25,777 bases of DNA from Welwitschia mirabilis (GCA_051453625.1 JBOZIK010000001.1:200591570-200617346), one strand, 5' to 3'. Counted from the stretch's first letter, positions 1-9,429 are shown. A program made the numbers and translations. The notes: generated from the sequence alone by a model not told the origin.

Positions 1-402
1 TGGCAATACTGATTTGCATTTTATATGATATGTGGATGCCGAATATGCTGGTTTTAGGGATACCACTAGGTCTACTACAGGGTACATATTTACTCTTGGT
101 GGTGGAGCTGTTAGCTGGATGTCCTATCTACAGTTTGATGTTGCTATTTCCATTACAAAAGCTGAGTATGTTGCCTTGACAGAAGCTGCTAAGGAGATGT
201 TGTGGTTGCATAGTTTTTGTTGGCTGGTTGGGCCTTGGTCAAACCAAGTTTATTTTGCACTGTGATCAGGCAAAAGATCGAGAAAGGCGTGCTAGATGTT
301 TGGAAAACTCACAAGCATGCAAATCATGCTGATTTCCAAGCATGCAAATCATGCTGATTTCCTGACAAAGGCTGGTGATGGCACAAAGTAAAAGGATGTT
401 GT
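1..402 (+). pseudogene. Copia element 1: RNase H remnant of the polyprotein
   Basis: This is the C-terminal RNase H part of a Ty1/Copia polyprotein, whose family role is to degrade the RNA strand during reverse transcription. The frame shows the block YVDAEYAG, then RSTTGYIFTLGG and TKAEYVALTEAAKEMLWL, all typical of plant Copia RNase H. At about 262 the text jumps from the HCD site to a sequence matching the far end of the domain (roughly VEKGVLD). About 25 codons that normally carry the NQSAIHL and RTKHIDVRYHFIR blocks are missing. A perfect 25-bp tandem duplication (313-337, 338-362) then shifts the frame within the KHANHADF block. The start lies outside the window. The domain is certain from its motifs, and it is clearly non-functional. 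Confidence 0.9.
313..362 (+). repeat. 25-bp perfect tandem duplication in Copia element 1
   Basis: Two identical 25-bp units beginning AAGCATGCAAATCATGC lie head to tail. They duplicate the codons for the KHANHADF block of RNase H. Because 25 is not a multiple of three, the second copy puts the downstream coding out of frame. Confidence 0.95.
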
Positions 403-501
403 AATGGAGTTGGATTGAGGAGGTAATCTAGAAGCATGGAAGTAGGCATCTCTTGGAGTTTCAGAAGGAGTTGTACTTGAAGACTCACCAAATTTGTCTT
501 C

Positions 502-512
502 AAGTGGGAAAA
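502..512 (+). promoter_or_regulatory. Polypurine tract of Copia element 1
   Basis: The purine run AAGTGGGAAAA directly precedes the LTR start TGTTGGAAAAGTGAAGCC. In LTR retrotransposons this tract primes plus-strand DNA synthesis. The same layout, on the opposite strand, occurs next to the LTRs of the two other Copia elements in this window. Confidence 0.8.
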
Positions 513-551
513 TGTTGGAAAAGTGAAGCCAAGTTTGTCTTGTTTATACTT

Positions 552-1159
552 NNNNNNNNNNNNNNNNNNNNNNNNNNNNNNNNNNNNNNNNNNNNNNNNN
601 NNNNNNNNNNNNNNNNNNNNNNNNNNNNNNNNNNNNNNNNNNNNNNNNNNNNNNNNNNNNNNNNNNNNNNNNNNNNNNNNNNNNNNNNNNNNNNNNNNNN
701 NNNNNNNNNNNNNNNNNNNNNNNNNNNNNNNNNNNNNNNNNNNNNNNNNNNNNNNNNNNNNNNNNNNNNNNNNNNNNNNNNNNNNNNNNNNNNNNNNNNN
801 NNNNNNNNNNNNNNNNNNNNNNNNNNNNNNNNNNNNNNNNNNNNNNNNNNNNNNNNNNNNNNNNNNNNNNNNNNNNNNNNNNNNNNNNNNNNNNNNNNNN
901 NNNNNNNNNNNNNNNNNNNNNNNNNNNNNNNNNNNNNNNNNNNNNNNNNNNNNNNNNNNNNNNNNNNNNNNNNNNNNNNNNNNNNNNNNNNNNNNNNNNN
1001 NNNNNNNNNNNNNNNNNNNNNNNNNNNNNNNNNNNNNNNNNNNNNNNNNNNNNNNNNNNNNNNNNNNNNNNNNNNNNNNNNNNNNNNNNNNNNNNNNNNN
1101 NNNNNNNNNNNNNNNNNNNNNNNNNNNNNNNNNNNNNNNNNNNNNNNNNNNNNNNNNNN
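552..1159. other. Assembly gap (608 N) inside the LTR of Copia element 1
   Basis: This is a run of N with no sequence. Open frames that cross it are artefacts. Confidence 1.
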
Positions 1160-1166
1160 GTAGTGT

Positions 1167-1174
1167 TATAAAAG
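1167..1174 (+). promoter_or_regulatory. TATA box in the 3' LTR of Copia element 1
   Basis: TATAAAAG is a canonical TATA element in the U3 part of the LTR, about 290 bp before its end. In an intact element it would set the start of the retrotransposon RNA. In a 3' LTR lying in sense within or near NUP93 it could start read-out transcription toward 9343. An AATAAA at 1445-1450 could act as a polyadenylation signal. Activity is not shown. Confidence 0.5.
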
Positions 1175-1461
1175 GAGGTTATGTTTTAATTCTTTGGGGT
1201 ATTTAAATAAAAGAAAAAGAAAAGGAGGTGAAAAGGGATGTAAGTTTCTAGATTGTCTTAGCTTGAAAGTCTAAACTTATTTGAAGCTTGCCTGGGGGTT
1301 TGTCTTGTATGGTAATTCTTTTGCTTCTTGAATAAGATTAAAGAGCTTTGCCTGCTTCTCGTGGTTTTTCTCAAAAGGGTTTTCCACGTAAATCTGCGTG
1401 TTGTTCTTGTGCTCGCTCTTTTGTTTTCTTTAGCATTGATTTACAATAAAGATTCGTAACA

Positions 1462-3380
1462 TCCTAAATGTTCAGCCAATGTTAAAGGGCAACTTTGTTT
1501 GTAGAAATGTGATACATACCTAGCTTTGAGTAATGGTTAAGAATTCATATTGGTGAAAATGAGAATTTGTGTTGTTTTTAGTTTTACATGGCTCTTTCCT
1601 TTTGAAAATGTGTGTTGTAACTAGTTTTACAATGGGGTTGTGTGATACATTACATTAGGTTGTGGTTCTGATATTTTTGGGGTTTGAATGGGACCCCATT
1701 GATGATACAACCCATTGGGATCCTATTTATGATCTTTAACTTTTGTAGAGGTGTATTTGCCTGATAATGTTGGTGTAGCTGTAGGAGATTGGAAGAGCCC
1801 CGCTAGAGTGACACCATCCTAGGAGGTCCTCAAATGTGGCGATACCACTATTTCAAATCACAAATGTGGCAATACCACTATTTTAAATCACAAATGTGGC
1901 AATACCACTATTTTAAATCATTCTTATACTTTCTTTTGTCTGTTATCTTGTGGTTGGAATCTTATCCCATTTTATTATTGGCTTGAAAAAACGAATTAAA
2001 AAAGTATAAAAATTAGGGATTTTTTGCTTATGTTGTGAGGATGGTTAAGATGGCATTTGATAATAGAAGGAAAACAATAGTTTTATGGGCAAAAGTGCCC
2101 AAGAGGTGAAATAATCCTACCGTGGAAAGTTGGTTATGGATGCTAAGATTGATTTTTGATAGTGATAAGTCGTGCCTGTACTTTTGATAACCATTTGATT
2201 TTGGATTTATGTGGTTCCCATTGTTATGGGCTTTATGCTTGGTATCCGCATATAAGCCATTGTTGTGGTTGCAAGATTTCTTAATTTTATTGAATTTTCT
2301 CTAATCACTGTCATTTACCCATCTTTGTGTGCTTTATTAGTCCCAGCAACAACACCAAGCATTTAAGGCTTGTTATTGAATTCTTGAGATAGTGATAATG
2401 AAGGGTGAAACTAGAACACAAATTCTAAAAGAACATGGCTACCCATTTCAAGCATATGGTCTCAATTCTAGGGATAATCACTGATTCTAGGGTTGGCTCA
2501 AGACCAAAAAGTGACAGCCAGGTTAAAAATGTCTTAGGCTCTTTTATCGCATTCATGATGAAATTGTTTTGTACGTCCTTAAGCATGGCATTTATATCTT
2601 TCAACAATGCTAAGTATCATAGCCAATAAAAACAAGGGTTAGAGAGGAGAAGAAAATTTGGGAGGTATAAATGCTGTTGGCTGTTACAAAAGTTAAAGGA
2701 CTAGATAATGAAAACAACTATGCATCTAAACTGAGCAATGCAAGTCATTTGATAATGCTTATTGGCTGTTATCCAATTAGTCTTAAACTATGAATCATAT
2801 AAACATAGAAATCCAACCATCATTAATCTAGTATGCAATACAATTCACAAATTGAGAAACATAAAATGAAATTTCATTTAGTCTATGTGTTAAATGAGTA
2901 TAATGCTTTTATTGAGGGCTTGGGCACAAGGGTCTTACTTCAACTGACTAAATTTGGTGAAGGAATTGGCTTCAAGGCTTCCCCAGTGGTTTGCTGAACA
3001 CTTGTACTTTTGTCCTATCATCCAAGCGATTCAGAAGATTTTTTGCAAGGAGAAGCCCATTGTTTAAATAGCTTAGAGTTTTCGAGGAGGTTAGAAGAGA
3101 AGTTAATCAAGTGTGTATGTAATTGCATTCTCACTGCGTGTGTCACTAGGCGACAAGAAGTGGTGAAGGGTTTAGTGAATCATAGGTAAAAGGCCCACCA
3201 GGTATCAATCCTGGGTGACTCTAAGTGGCAATGATCTTAGGTAAATGTATGGTTGCTGTTTTGACATTGGGTGATGAGAAGTGACAATAGTTATAGAAGA
3301 AGGTGTTGTTGGATAGTCACCGGGAGATTGTAATTGTTCACAAGTTTAGTCTTTAACAGATAAAGGGTCACTACTTGCAT
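1462..3380. other. Non-coding stretch, no gene recognised
   Basis: No frame longer than about 65 codons with recognisable content occurs here. It holds a 30-bp tandem repeat at 1831-1920. A weakly repetitive stretch at about 3140-3300 has motifs like GGGTGAC followed by AAGTGGCAATG, recurring about every 60 bp in degenerate form. If NUP93 is a complete gene, this region would lie in one of its introns or upstream of it. Confidence 0.6.
1831..1920 (+). repeat. Tandem repeat, 30 bp x 3
   Basis: Three adjacent 30-bp units begin CAAATGTGGC and contain ATACCACTAT. Units 2 and 3 are identical, and unit 1 differs at two positions. The unit is not related to the transposons found nearby. Confidence 0.97.
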
Positions 3381-3668
3381 CATTGTTGCAAGACTCTCCG
3401 AGTCTCGGCGAGTACTCTCCGAGTCCCGAGTTTTTTTGAACTCGCGAGTTGGGTGGTTAAAAACTCGCCGAGTCCGAGTTAGCTCCCAAAACTCGCGAGT
3501 CTCAACGAGTTTTGGCGAGTCTTGGCACATCTGTACATGAAACTCTCTAGTGACTCTTTTTGACTCCCGAGTCTTTGCCGAGTCAGCTCACGAGTCGAGC
3601 CGAGTCACGAGTTTTTTCCCCTAGTCGAGTCGAGTGGCGAGTCCGAGTCTTGCAACAATGACTTGCAT
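3373..3668. mobile_element. Complete non-autonomous hAT-type element with CGAGT-rich interior
   Basis: The element body is 3381-3660 (280 bp). It starts with CATTGTTGCAAGACTC and ends with GAGTCTTGCAACAATG, a perfect 16-bp terminal inverted repeat. Both sides carry the 8-bp direct repeat ACTTGCAT (3373-3380 and 3661-3668), the target duplication expected of the hAT superfamily. There is no coding capacity, so it would have been moved in trans by a hAT transposase. The interior is packed with CGAGT: I count about 19 copies on the + strand and only about 3 of its complement. Such subterminal repeats are typical transposase binding sites in hAT elements, and here they fill nearly the whole element. 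The termini and target duplication are directly visible; the superfamily is inferred from them. Confidence 0.9.
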
Positions 3669-3854
3669 CACGAGGTGATAGCAAATGGCAACAATTTTGA
3701 GTTTAACAAACTTCTTGCTTTTCGTTGCATTTTCATTTAGCTTAAAAGAGTAAAACCTATAAAATTTGTGCATGAATGTGTAATTATATGGATACAATCT
3801 TTTTTGTACAACTTGATCACATTGGTTTTTTTTTTCTTTTTAAATCTCTCTAGA

Positions 3855-3996
3855 ACTTGGTTTTGAAGGGCAAAGTAGCTCTAGGGTCGGGAACTACTCC
3901 TCTTATGGGTTTTTTTCATGGTTTTATTTGCGATATTTCTATCTCTTTTATTGCAGATATATAATTCCTCTATTTTATTGAATGGAATTTCTGTTC
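3855..3996 (+). pseudogene. psbH: Plastid psbH fragment in nuclear DNA
   Basis: The translated stretch matches the C-terminal half of PsbH, a small one-helix phosphoprotein of photosystem II in the thylakoid membrane. Visible blocks are GKVALGSGTTPLMG, then FFMVLFAIFLSLLLQ (the membrane helix) and IYNSSILLNGISV; the family has GKVAPGWGTTPLMG and IYNSSVLLDGIS. One extra T in a T-run near 3910 shifts the frame between the GTTPLMG block and the helix. Upstream codons are partly eroded, with a stop, and the N-terminus is missing. The neighbours psbT, psbN and petB of the plastid operon are not recognised beside it. This is a decayed nuclear insertion of plastid DNA, not a gene. Confidence 0.8.
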
Positions 3997-4698
3997 GTGG
4001 GCAGGGCACCAAATCCACATCTCTTTACCAATCAATCAACTCCTAAAGAGATACCACTTCCTCATGAATTTATCTCGAATCGCGATCTTTTAGTTCAAAT
4101 GAAAGTAGAAATTAAAGACTTTTCCTTTGTGTTACAAAACTTGTTTCTCAATCCAAAAAATTCTCCTAAGAAGGAGGTATTCTGGCATAAAAAGTAATTG
4201 AATTTGATCATATTTCATCATAAAGTGGGTATCACGATTCTAATTTACTGATTTTGCTTCAGTTGGATCCAGAGCAAAATCATGTCCTCTTTTATCTGAG
4301 AAAAATTTCGATACCTTCCACTGTGAAGGTTTTCTCATTCAAGTTCAGCCCTAAATATCCATCATAATAGTCTAAAGTATAACATTGTCCGTGTTGTTTC
4401 ATTCAAGTTCAGCCCTAAATATACATTATTCATCCTCTTTTTTTCTCCTTTTTTCTCACCTCGTGAACTATCATCTCTCTTGTGTTGTTGTGTATGATTT
4501 GATTTATTACATTCTTCCCTGCAGCCATTGGTGGAGAAGCAGATATCACTGTGGCTTTCTCACTTTGTAATTTTGTTGATTCGATCTGGTTTTGTAGGCC
4601 AAAGAAATTTTATTGTCACATAGTTGCCTACCAGGTCTGGCTTTGGTTCTTGTTTTACGTAATACAGGTGAATGCCATTTGGATTGAAGATGTATGAC
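3997..4698. other. Unassigned stretch between psbH fragment and Copia element 2
   Basis: A 71-codon + strand frame at 3982-4197 (ends KKEVFWHKK) overlaps the end of the psbH fragment in another phase and resembles nothing I know. A 23-bp perfect direct repeat (CATTCAAGTTCAGCCCTAAA then TAT) lies at 4336-4358 and 4400-4422, 64 bp apart. The organellar insertion may extend into this region, but I cannot show it. Confidence 0.5.
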
Positions 4699-5108
4699 TG
4701 TCATAATAGCAACGAAGAACAAAACAGCAAGCAAGAAAAACACACATGGCAGATTTATGGGGTAAAACCCTCTAATGCAGAGAGAGACATCCATGGGAAG
4801 CAAGCAGATTTCTATTATCAGAAGAAATTAGGAGTACAATCAAATGCTTAAGGAAGCATGGAGCACTTTGCAAAACCCTCCTTGTAGCTCTATGTGAATT
4901 ACAACCAGAAGACGAGTTTAAATAGATTTAGGATAACACTCAAGAAACCTCTACATGAGAACATTCTAGAAATCACTATGCACATCTCCTTTTAATTTAT
5001 TTTATTTATTTTTATACTCCAAGGAGATTCTATAATACAACCACCTCTTTACAATAAAAAGTCAACATTACAAAGGGGACAAAATATAATTTGACTTCAC
5101 ATTCAACA
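4699..5108 (-). repeat. Left LTR (3' LTR) of Copia element 2
   Basis: It begins TGTCATAATAGCAACGAAGAAC and ends TTCACATTCAACA on the + strand. It aligns along its length with 8117-8491, sharing for example CTCTATGTGAATTACAA, AGTTTAAATAGATTTAGGA and GGGGACAAAATATAATTTG. Length is 410 bp against 375 bp for the partner, with many substitutions and small indels, so the insertion is old. Confidence 0.92.
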
Positions 5109-5120
5109 CTCTTCTACTTG
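5109..5120 (-). promoter_or_regulatory. Polypurine tract of Copia element 2
   Basis: On the - strand the purine-rich AAGTAGAAGAG precedes the LTR start TGTTGAATGTGAAG. This is the expected plus-strand priming site. It has picked up a T compared with AAGTGGGAGAA in Copia element 3. Confidence 0.7.
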
Positions 5121-6840
5121 AAGGCAAATTATGACTTCTTGGAGATGCTTGATTCCAAAGTCTTTCCATCACGCTTTCAAGCCCACAACTGCACAACAAG
5201 GTTCATGTTTTGCAATTGCTATAGCCTTGGTCAAGAAAGCAGCAAGTTTGATTTGGTGTGGATCTTCCAGGCTTCCAGCTTCTTGCTTCGGTAACCTTTC
5301 TAATAAAATAGTTTTTAACATCAGTGTGCTTTGTCCTCGTACGACAGGTGGAATATTTTGTCAAAGAAATGGCACTGTGATTGTCATAATGAATCACGAA
5401 CATAGATTGAGGAAGGCCAAGCCAACTTGGGAACCCATTCAACCATAAGATCTCTTTTGCAGCCTTTGTTACAACAATATATTTAGCTTTGGTTCTAAAA
5501 GTGCTACTTCTGACTGTAAATGGGACATCCAACTTATTGCTTCTCCACCTAGGGTGAAAACATACTCCGTTGTAGATCTTTTGGAACCTCTACGACCTGC
5601 AAAATCTGCATCTACAAACTCTACGACCTTTAAATCAGTGTTCCAAAACACATGGACAACTGTTGTGTTCCATTCAAATATCTAAGGATCCACCTAACAA
5701 CTTCCCACTCCTTTTTGCCAGGATTGCTTATGAATCTGGATACAACTTGTACTACATAGGTAATATCAGATTTAGTACAAACCATAACAGACATTAGACT
5801 CTCTATTGCTGAGGTATAAAGGATTTCACCCATGTCATCACTATTAGGAGTTGGACAATCTTTACAACAGAATTGAAAATGCGGGGTTGACAGATTCTTG
5901 ATAGGGTTTCAGTTGGAGACACTGAAACGTTTTAACCTTCTAAATATACTTTGCCCAACTTAGCTGCAAATGCTTGAGTGATCTATCTTGCTTAATTCTG
6001 ATTCCAGGAATCTTCTTTGTTGGTCCAAGGTCCTTAATGGCAAAGGTTTTAGACATTTCATGTTCCAGCGTTTCTATGTCTTGCAACTACTTTCTTGCTA
6101 CTAACATGTCATCTACATCCACACATTAGAATAACCATTTTGCTGAAAGCATTTTTATGTGAATGAACACAATAATCAAAATCAGACCTGGAATAATTTT
6201 GCTTTATCATAAAATTATCAAACTTCTTATACCATTGTTGAGGGGCTTGATTTAAGCCATAAAGACTTTGCATCAGTCTGCAGACATGATTTTTATGTCT
6301 GCATACATAATTTTTGTGTCAATTTTTCAAGTCCTTTTGGAATTTCCATGTAAATTTATTCTTCCAAATTTCCATTGAGAAAGGTTGTTTTTGTTTAACT
6401 GTTCTAATTCCAAGTCTAAACATGCCATCATAGACAATAAAATACGTCTAGGAGAATGCTTCACTATAGGACAATTTTTTTTTTTTTTTTTTTCTCCTGA
6501 AGTCCATAACTGCTTTTTGACTAAACTTCTTTACAACCAATCTGGGCTTATATTTTACCTTCCTGTTTGCTTCGTTTTTCTTCACATACACCCATATGTT
6601 CCTCAAGGCCACCTTTTCTTTGGGCAATATAACCAAGTCTAGGTATGACCTATGAGTCTATTTCAGGAACTCTGGTTTTCCCTCCTTTGCTTTCTTCCAC
6701 TTATTAGACTTAGATAGCTTGGCCATACATTTCTGGTTCTCCATTATAAGTATACAACACATTATATAATTCAGGAGAATTCAGGTGGTTTAGAAATCCT
6801 AGGAGATCTTCTTACCCAATGAGCAAGGGTTGCTTTTGGA
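5121..6840 (-). pseudogene. Copia element 2: reverse transcriptase and RNase H remnant
   Basis: Read on the - strand from high to low coordinate, the order is as follows. First a block like HWVRRSPRISKPPEFS (about 6830-6770), which marks the hinge before RT. Then YKPRLVVKKFSQK (about 6550-6510), the start of the RT palm. The catalytic motif at 6105-6119 reads DVDDM where the family has YVDDM. The post-RT block SAIESLMSVMVCTKSDITYVV follows at 5630-5833, and RNase H at 5203-5651 shows VDADFAGRRGSKRSTTEY, TKAKYIVVTKAAKEILWL and HYDNHSAISL. The usual TKAEY has become TKAKY. Stops and frame changes break it into at least four frames. Its identity is certain and it is non-functional. Confidence 0.88.
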
Positions 6841-7059
6841 GCTTGTTCTCCATTGTCTTCTTCTGGTTGTAGGTCTTCAAAAGGGAAGAAAATGAAAGTA
6901 GGATTATTTTCCATCTAACACAACTCCTATTTTTGAGAGGTAACTCCCATCTTGTTAGCAATGCACCAACTTCCATAGTGGTGTACCAGCCATCATACGG
7001 CCAGATTTTTAACCTCTTGGAAAAAACCAAAAAAGAAAAAAGAAAAAAAGAAAAACATT

Positions 7060-8100
7060 TATAATTATCATCCTAATGAACTTAATTTCTAGCAATAGAT
7101 TCATAGGAAGAAAAGATATGTCTATCTACACTAAAATGAAAAGAGTTACCTGGGTCCAATATTGAGATGGGGGGTACAAAGTATGGTGAGACATTGATGT
7201 CTCCATCATGCACAACTACTGTCATCCTAGCTTTTCCATTAGATTATTCCCATATCTTGACTGCTGTTCTTGTCTGGTATTGGAATTCTTTGGTTTTTAG
7301 TTTTTACTTGTTTTTCAGTGGGTAGCTATCCTTTGGTAGAGGGCCCTTCTTTTTGCAATGCCAATACTTGACTTCCCCTTGTGAAACTGATCATCCACTG
7401 TTCCTTGATGCAAGAGCTTCTTCTGAAGACTTACCCACAATTCCTACAAGATTCCACCTTTCTAAATATAATAATGTTGAAGTAAGACTACCTAAGGTTA
7501 GGTTAGTGTTCCCAGTAGATGTCAAAATAAGGGAGATTAGATTGTTCCAGCTCAAGGAAGGGAAATCAGGACAATGGTAATCCTTAGCTCGTCATGAAGG
7601 GTTATCTCTAAATCATCAATCTATGATAAAGTATTTTATGTCTTGTCCATGTGCATCAGAAAAGGATTGCATTCTTTTATCTTTGTGGTAAATACTTGAC
7701 TTGAAATCTCAAATTTTTCAATCATCAAGGGTTGATAATATCTATCTTTTAACTTTTGCCACAATTGAAGGGCACTACTCAGGTTTCCATGCATCTTTAG
7801 GATCCCATTGCTCAAGCAAGGTCAGATGTAATGACGTGCCTTAGATTCGACTTGTTCCATCTGTTTTTAGGCATACACTTTTTCTAGTCTTCATTGGACA
7901 CCCTAAAAGCAGCTTTTGCTTTGTCCTTTGACATCAATATGATGTTACAATCTTTTTGTGCTATCACATCTTTTGTCAAGATTTTCCAAATGTGCGAATT
8001 TTAGCACCAGTCAAATGATTGTTGAAAATGATTGTACAGACATGTCAGATGCTAAAACAATGGCTTGGCTAATCGTCAAATGGACAACCTTACAAAACCT
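7060..8100 (-). pseudogene. Copia element 2: gag and protease remnant
   Basis: On the - strand, from about 8080 down to 7600, the text resembles the Copia gag (UBN2-type) region, with pieces such as a YYQPLMIEKFEI-like segment. Near 7350-7330 lies a damaged CCHC zinc knuckle reading about YWHCKKKGPLPKD, with the His and last Cys lost. Near 7200-7140 a segment ending ISILDPG resembles the protease WILDSG site, with Ser replaced by Pro. An A-rich tract lies at 7020-7055, where the integrase part should begin; I see no integrase. The assignment rests on order and short motifs, so the exact borders are soft. Confidence 0.6.
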
Positions 8101-8101
8101 A

Positions 8102-8114
8102 GGTGTTGATACCA
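8102..8114 (-). promoter_or_regulatory. Degenerate primer binding site of Copia element 2
   Basis: On the + strand the text GGTGTTGATACCA lies two bases before the right LTR. Its complement begins TGGTATCA, the 3' end complement of plant initiator-Met tRNA, the usual Copia primer. The remainder (AGAGC in intact elements) is mutated. Confidence 0.65.
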
Positions 8115-8116
8115 GC

Positions 8117-8491
8117 TGTTATAGAAACAACAAAGAACAGAATAGCAAACGAGAGAAAATCACCAAAATATTTACGTGGTAAACCCTTCAACGCAGGCAG
8201 AGCTCTATTGGCAAAAGAAGTCCAGAGTACAATTGAAGGGCCAAGCAAGCACAGATCACTTTACAAAACCCTTCTCACAGCTCTATGTGAATTACAATCT
8301 CAACAGGAGTTTAAATAGATTTAGGAGAACATGTTAGAAACCTCTACACGAGAACAATCTAGAAGCCACTCCAGGCATTCCTCATTAATTTATTTTAATA
8401 CCCCAAGGTGATTTTATAATACAGCCACCGTTTGCAAGAAAAAGTCAACATTAAAAAGGGGACAAAATATAATTTGGCTTCACATCTGACA
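8117..8491 (-). repeat. Right LTR (5' LTR) of Copia element 2
   Basis: It begins TGTTATAGAAACAACAAAG and ends TTCACATCTGACA on the + strand, pairing with 4699-5108. It keeps a TTTACGTGGTAAACCC block close to its left end, shared in form with Copia element 3. The ends TG and CA are intact. Confidence 0.92.
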
Positions 8492-9342
8492 ATGATTGTT
8501 TGATTGATATTATTTGACAAGAGCTTTCATATTAAAAGCTGGGTGAGGCAGCTCACTGGTGTACTGTCATTTGAATGCTTTATTCATTGATATTGGAGGA
8601 TCTGATTCAAGGCAAACAATTGGAACAGAAATTTCTAGAGTACATGCACATTGTCTTAGCTTGACACAAATTTTCATTTTTCCGACTTCATTTTGTTTGC
8701 ATCAATTGCAAGTTCTTTCTGAGTGGTTGTGATGTTTGTGTTCTCAAATATTGATTTTTAAGTTTCAGTTGTTGAAGGATTAAGCTTTGATTGTTAAACC
8801 AAAGCTTTGAATTGTTACAAACTTCCTTGTATGTCTTTATATGTGTTTGGTTTGGCCCTGTTAACTGACTTAGTTTATAAAATTTCAAAAATATAGTAAT
8901 GCCTTATTTTGTTTTGTCTGCTTTCTTTTACAAGTACTTGTGCAATCAGATCTCATACTCACTTAGTATTCAAACACTCATGGCACTTGTCTGATTGCAG
9001 GAATTGCTTACTTTTAATTGTATTGATAGATCCAGTTATATACAAAGAAGAACTTTTACTGTCACCCTTATTCAGCCCCAGTTTTTATGTTGTTACATTC
9101 AAGATTTGTGGAAGCACCACCAGCATTTACAACTTAGAATGTCATCTAATATCACTTGAAATTTTGTTTTTTCCATTGTTCTGGATTCTGATTTAACTTT
9201 GAATGCCACCCTGACAGATGCTCTTTTCCTATCAATAGAATTGATTGCATTTTGTTGACAATTGTTTGAGATTCACGATATTGACTTAGTCAAATATAAT
9301 CATGTTTTTGATATCATGTACTTTCTTTCGACTTATGGTCAG
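8492..9342 (+). other. Intron sequence upstream of the first visible NUP93 exon
   Basis: There is no coding signal. The last bases are a pyrimidine-rich tract (TACTTTCTTTCGACTTATG) followed by GTCAG, a good splice acceptor for the exon at 9343. The intron begins before this window or in a part I could not recognise, so it is probably longer than 9 kb and includes the transposons to the left. Confidence 0.7.
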
Positions 9343-9429
9343 ATATATTTTTGCCTACGGACGGGATATTATGATGAGGCAAGATTGGTGGCACAGTCGT
9401 CCAGAGTAAGCCAATCATTTGCTGCACAG
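9343..9429 (+). CDS. NUP93: NUP93, internal exon (29 codons)
   Basis: NUP93 is a structural nucleoporin of the inner ring of the nuclear pore complex. This exon encodes IYFCLRTGYYDEARLVAQSS and continues SRVSQSFAAQ, matching the conserved IYFCLRTGYY segment of plant Nup93 proteins, which opens part of the alpha-helical Nic96 domain. It starts after an AG at 9341-9342 in phase 0 and ends before GTATGT at 9430. It is in frame with the next exon across an 87-bp intron. In known plant Nup93 this segment lies near residue 400 of about 860. The frame runs open a little in both directions beyond the exon, but the flanking text is not Nup93-like. Confidence 0.9.

Larger units (their letters stand above)
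513..1461 (+). repeat. 3' LTR of Copia element 1 (contains a gap)
   Basis: The LTR starts with TGTTGG right after the polypurine tract. It probably ends with CA at 1460-1461, at the end of GATTCGTAACA. Positions 552-1159 are N. The part after the gap has a TATAAAAG box and, near the end, a GGTTTTCCACGTAAATC block. That block is also present, inverted, in the LTR of Copia element 3, so the elements are distantly related. The partner 5' LTR is outside the window, so neither the end nor a target duplication can be checked. The left end is well supported and the right end is inferred. Confidence 0.75.
4694..8496 (-). mobile_element. Copia element 2, complete ends but internally deleted
   Basis: This is a Ty1/Copia retrotransposon on the - strand, 4699-8491 (about 3.8 kb). 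Both LTRs, the polypurine tract next to the left LTR and a degenerate primer binding site next to the right LTR are present. The flanks ATGAC (4694-4698) and ATGAT (8492-8496) match at four of five positions, as expected for an old 5-bp target duplication. Gag, protease, RT and RNase H remnants follow in Copia order, but no integrase is recognised between the protease and RT parts. This explains the short length compared with about 5 kb for a full element. Many stops and frameshifts make it dead. It is antisense to NUP93. Confidence 0.9.

Noticed and set aside
453-1206. Long open frames of 227-236 codons
   Set aside because: They consist almost wholly of N from the gap at 552-1159.
1780-1835. 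Possible tRNA-like or snoRNA-like segment near the 30-bp repeats
   Set aside because: No cloverleaf, A/B box pair or C/D box pair could be assembled by eye.
1831-1920. CRISPR-like array
   Set aside because: Units are directly adjacent with no spacers, and the genome is a plant nuclear genome.
3291-3530. 79-codon frame on the - strand with Arg/Glu/Ser-rich repeats
   Set aside because: It arises from the CGAGT repeats of the hAT-type element and has no protein-like character.
6385-6642. 85-codon + strand frame with a poly-Phe run
   Set aside because: It is the antisense of the Copia element 2 RT remnant and includes a T-run.
9262-9342. ATG at 9262 in frame with the first visible NUP93 exon, as a possible start codon
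   Set aside because: The intervening text is not Nup93-like, and a clear splice acceptor precedes 9343. The family has about 400 residues before this point.
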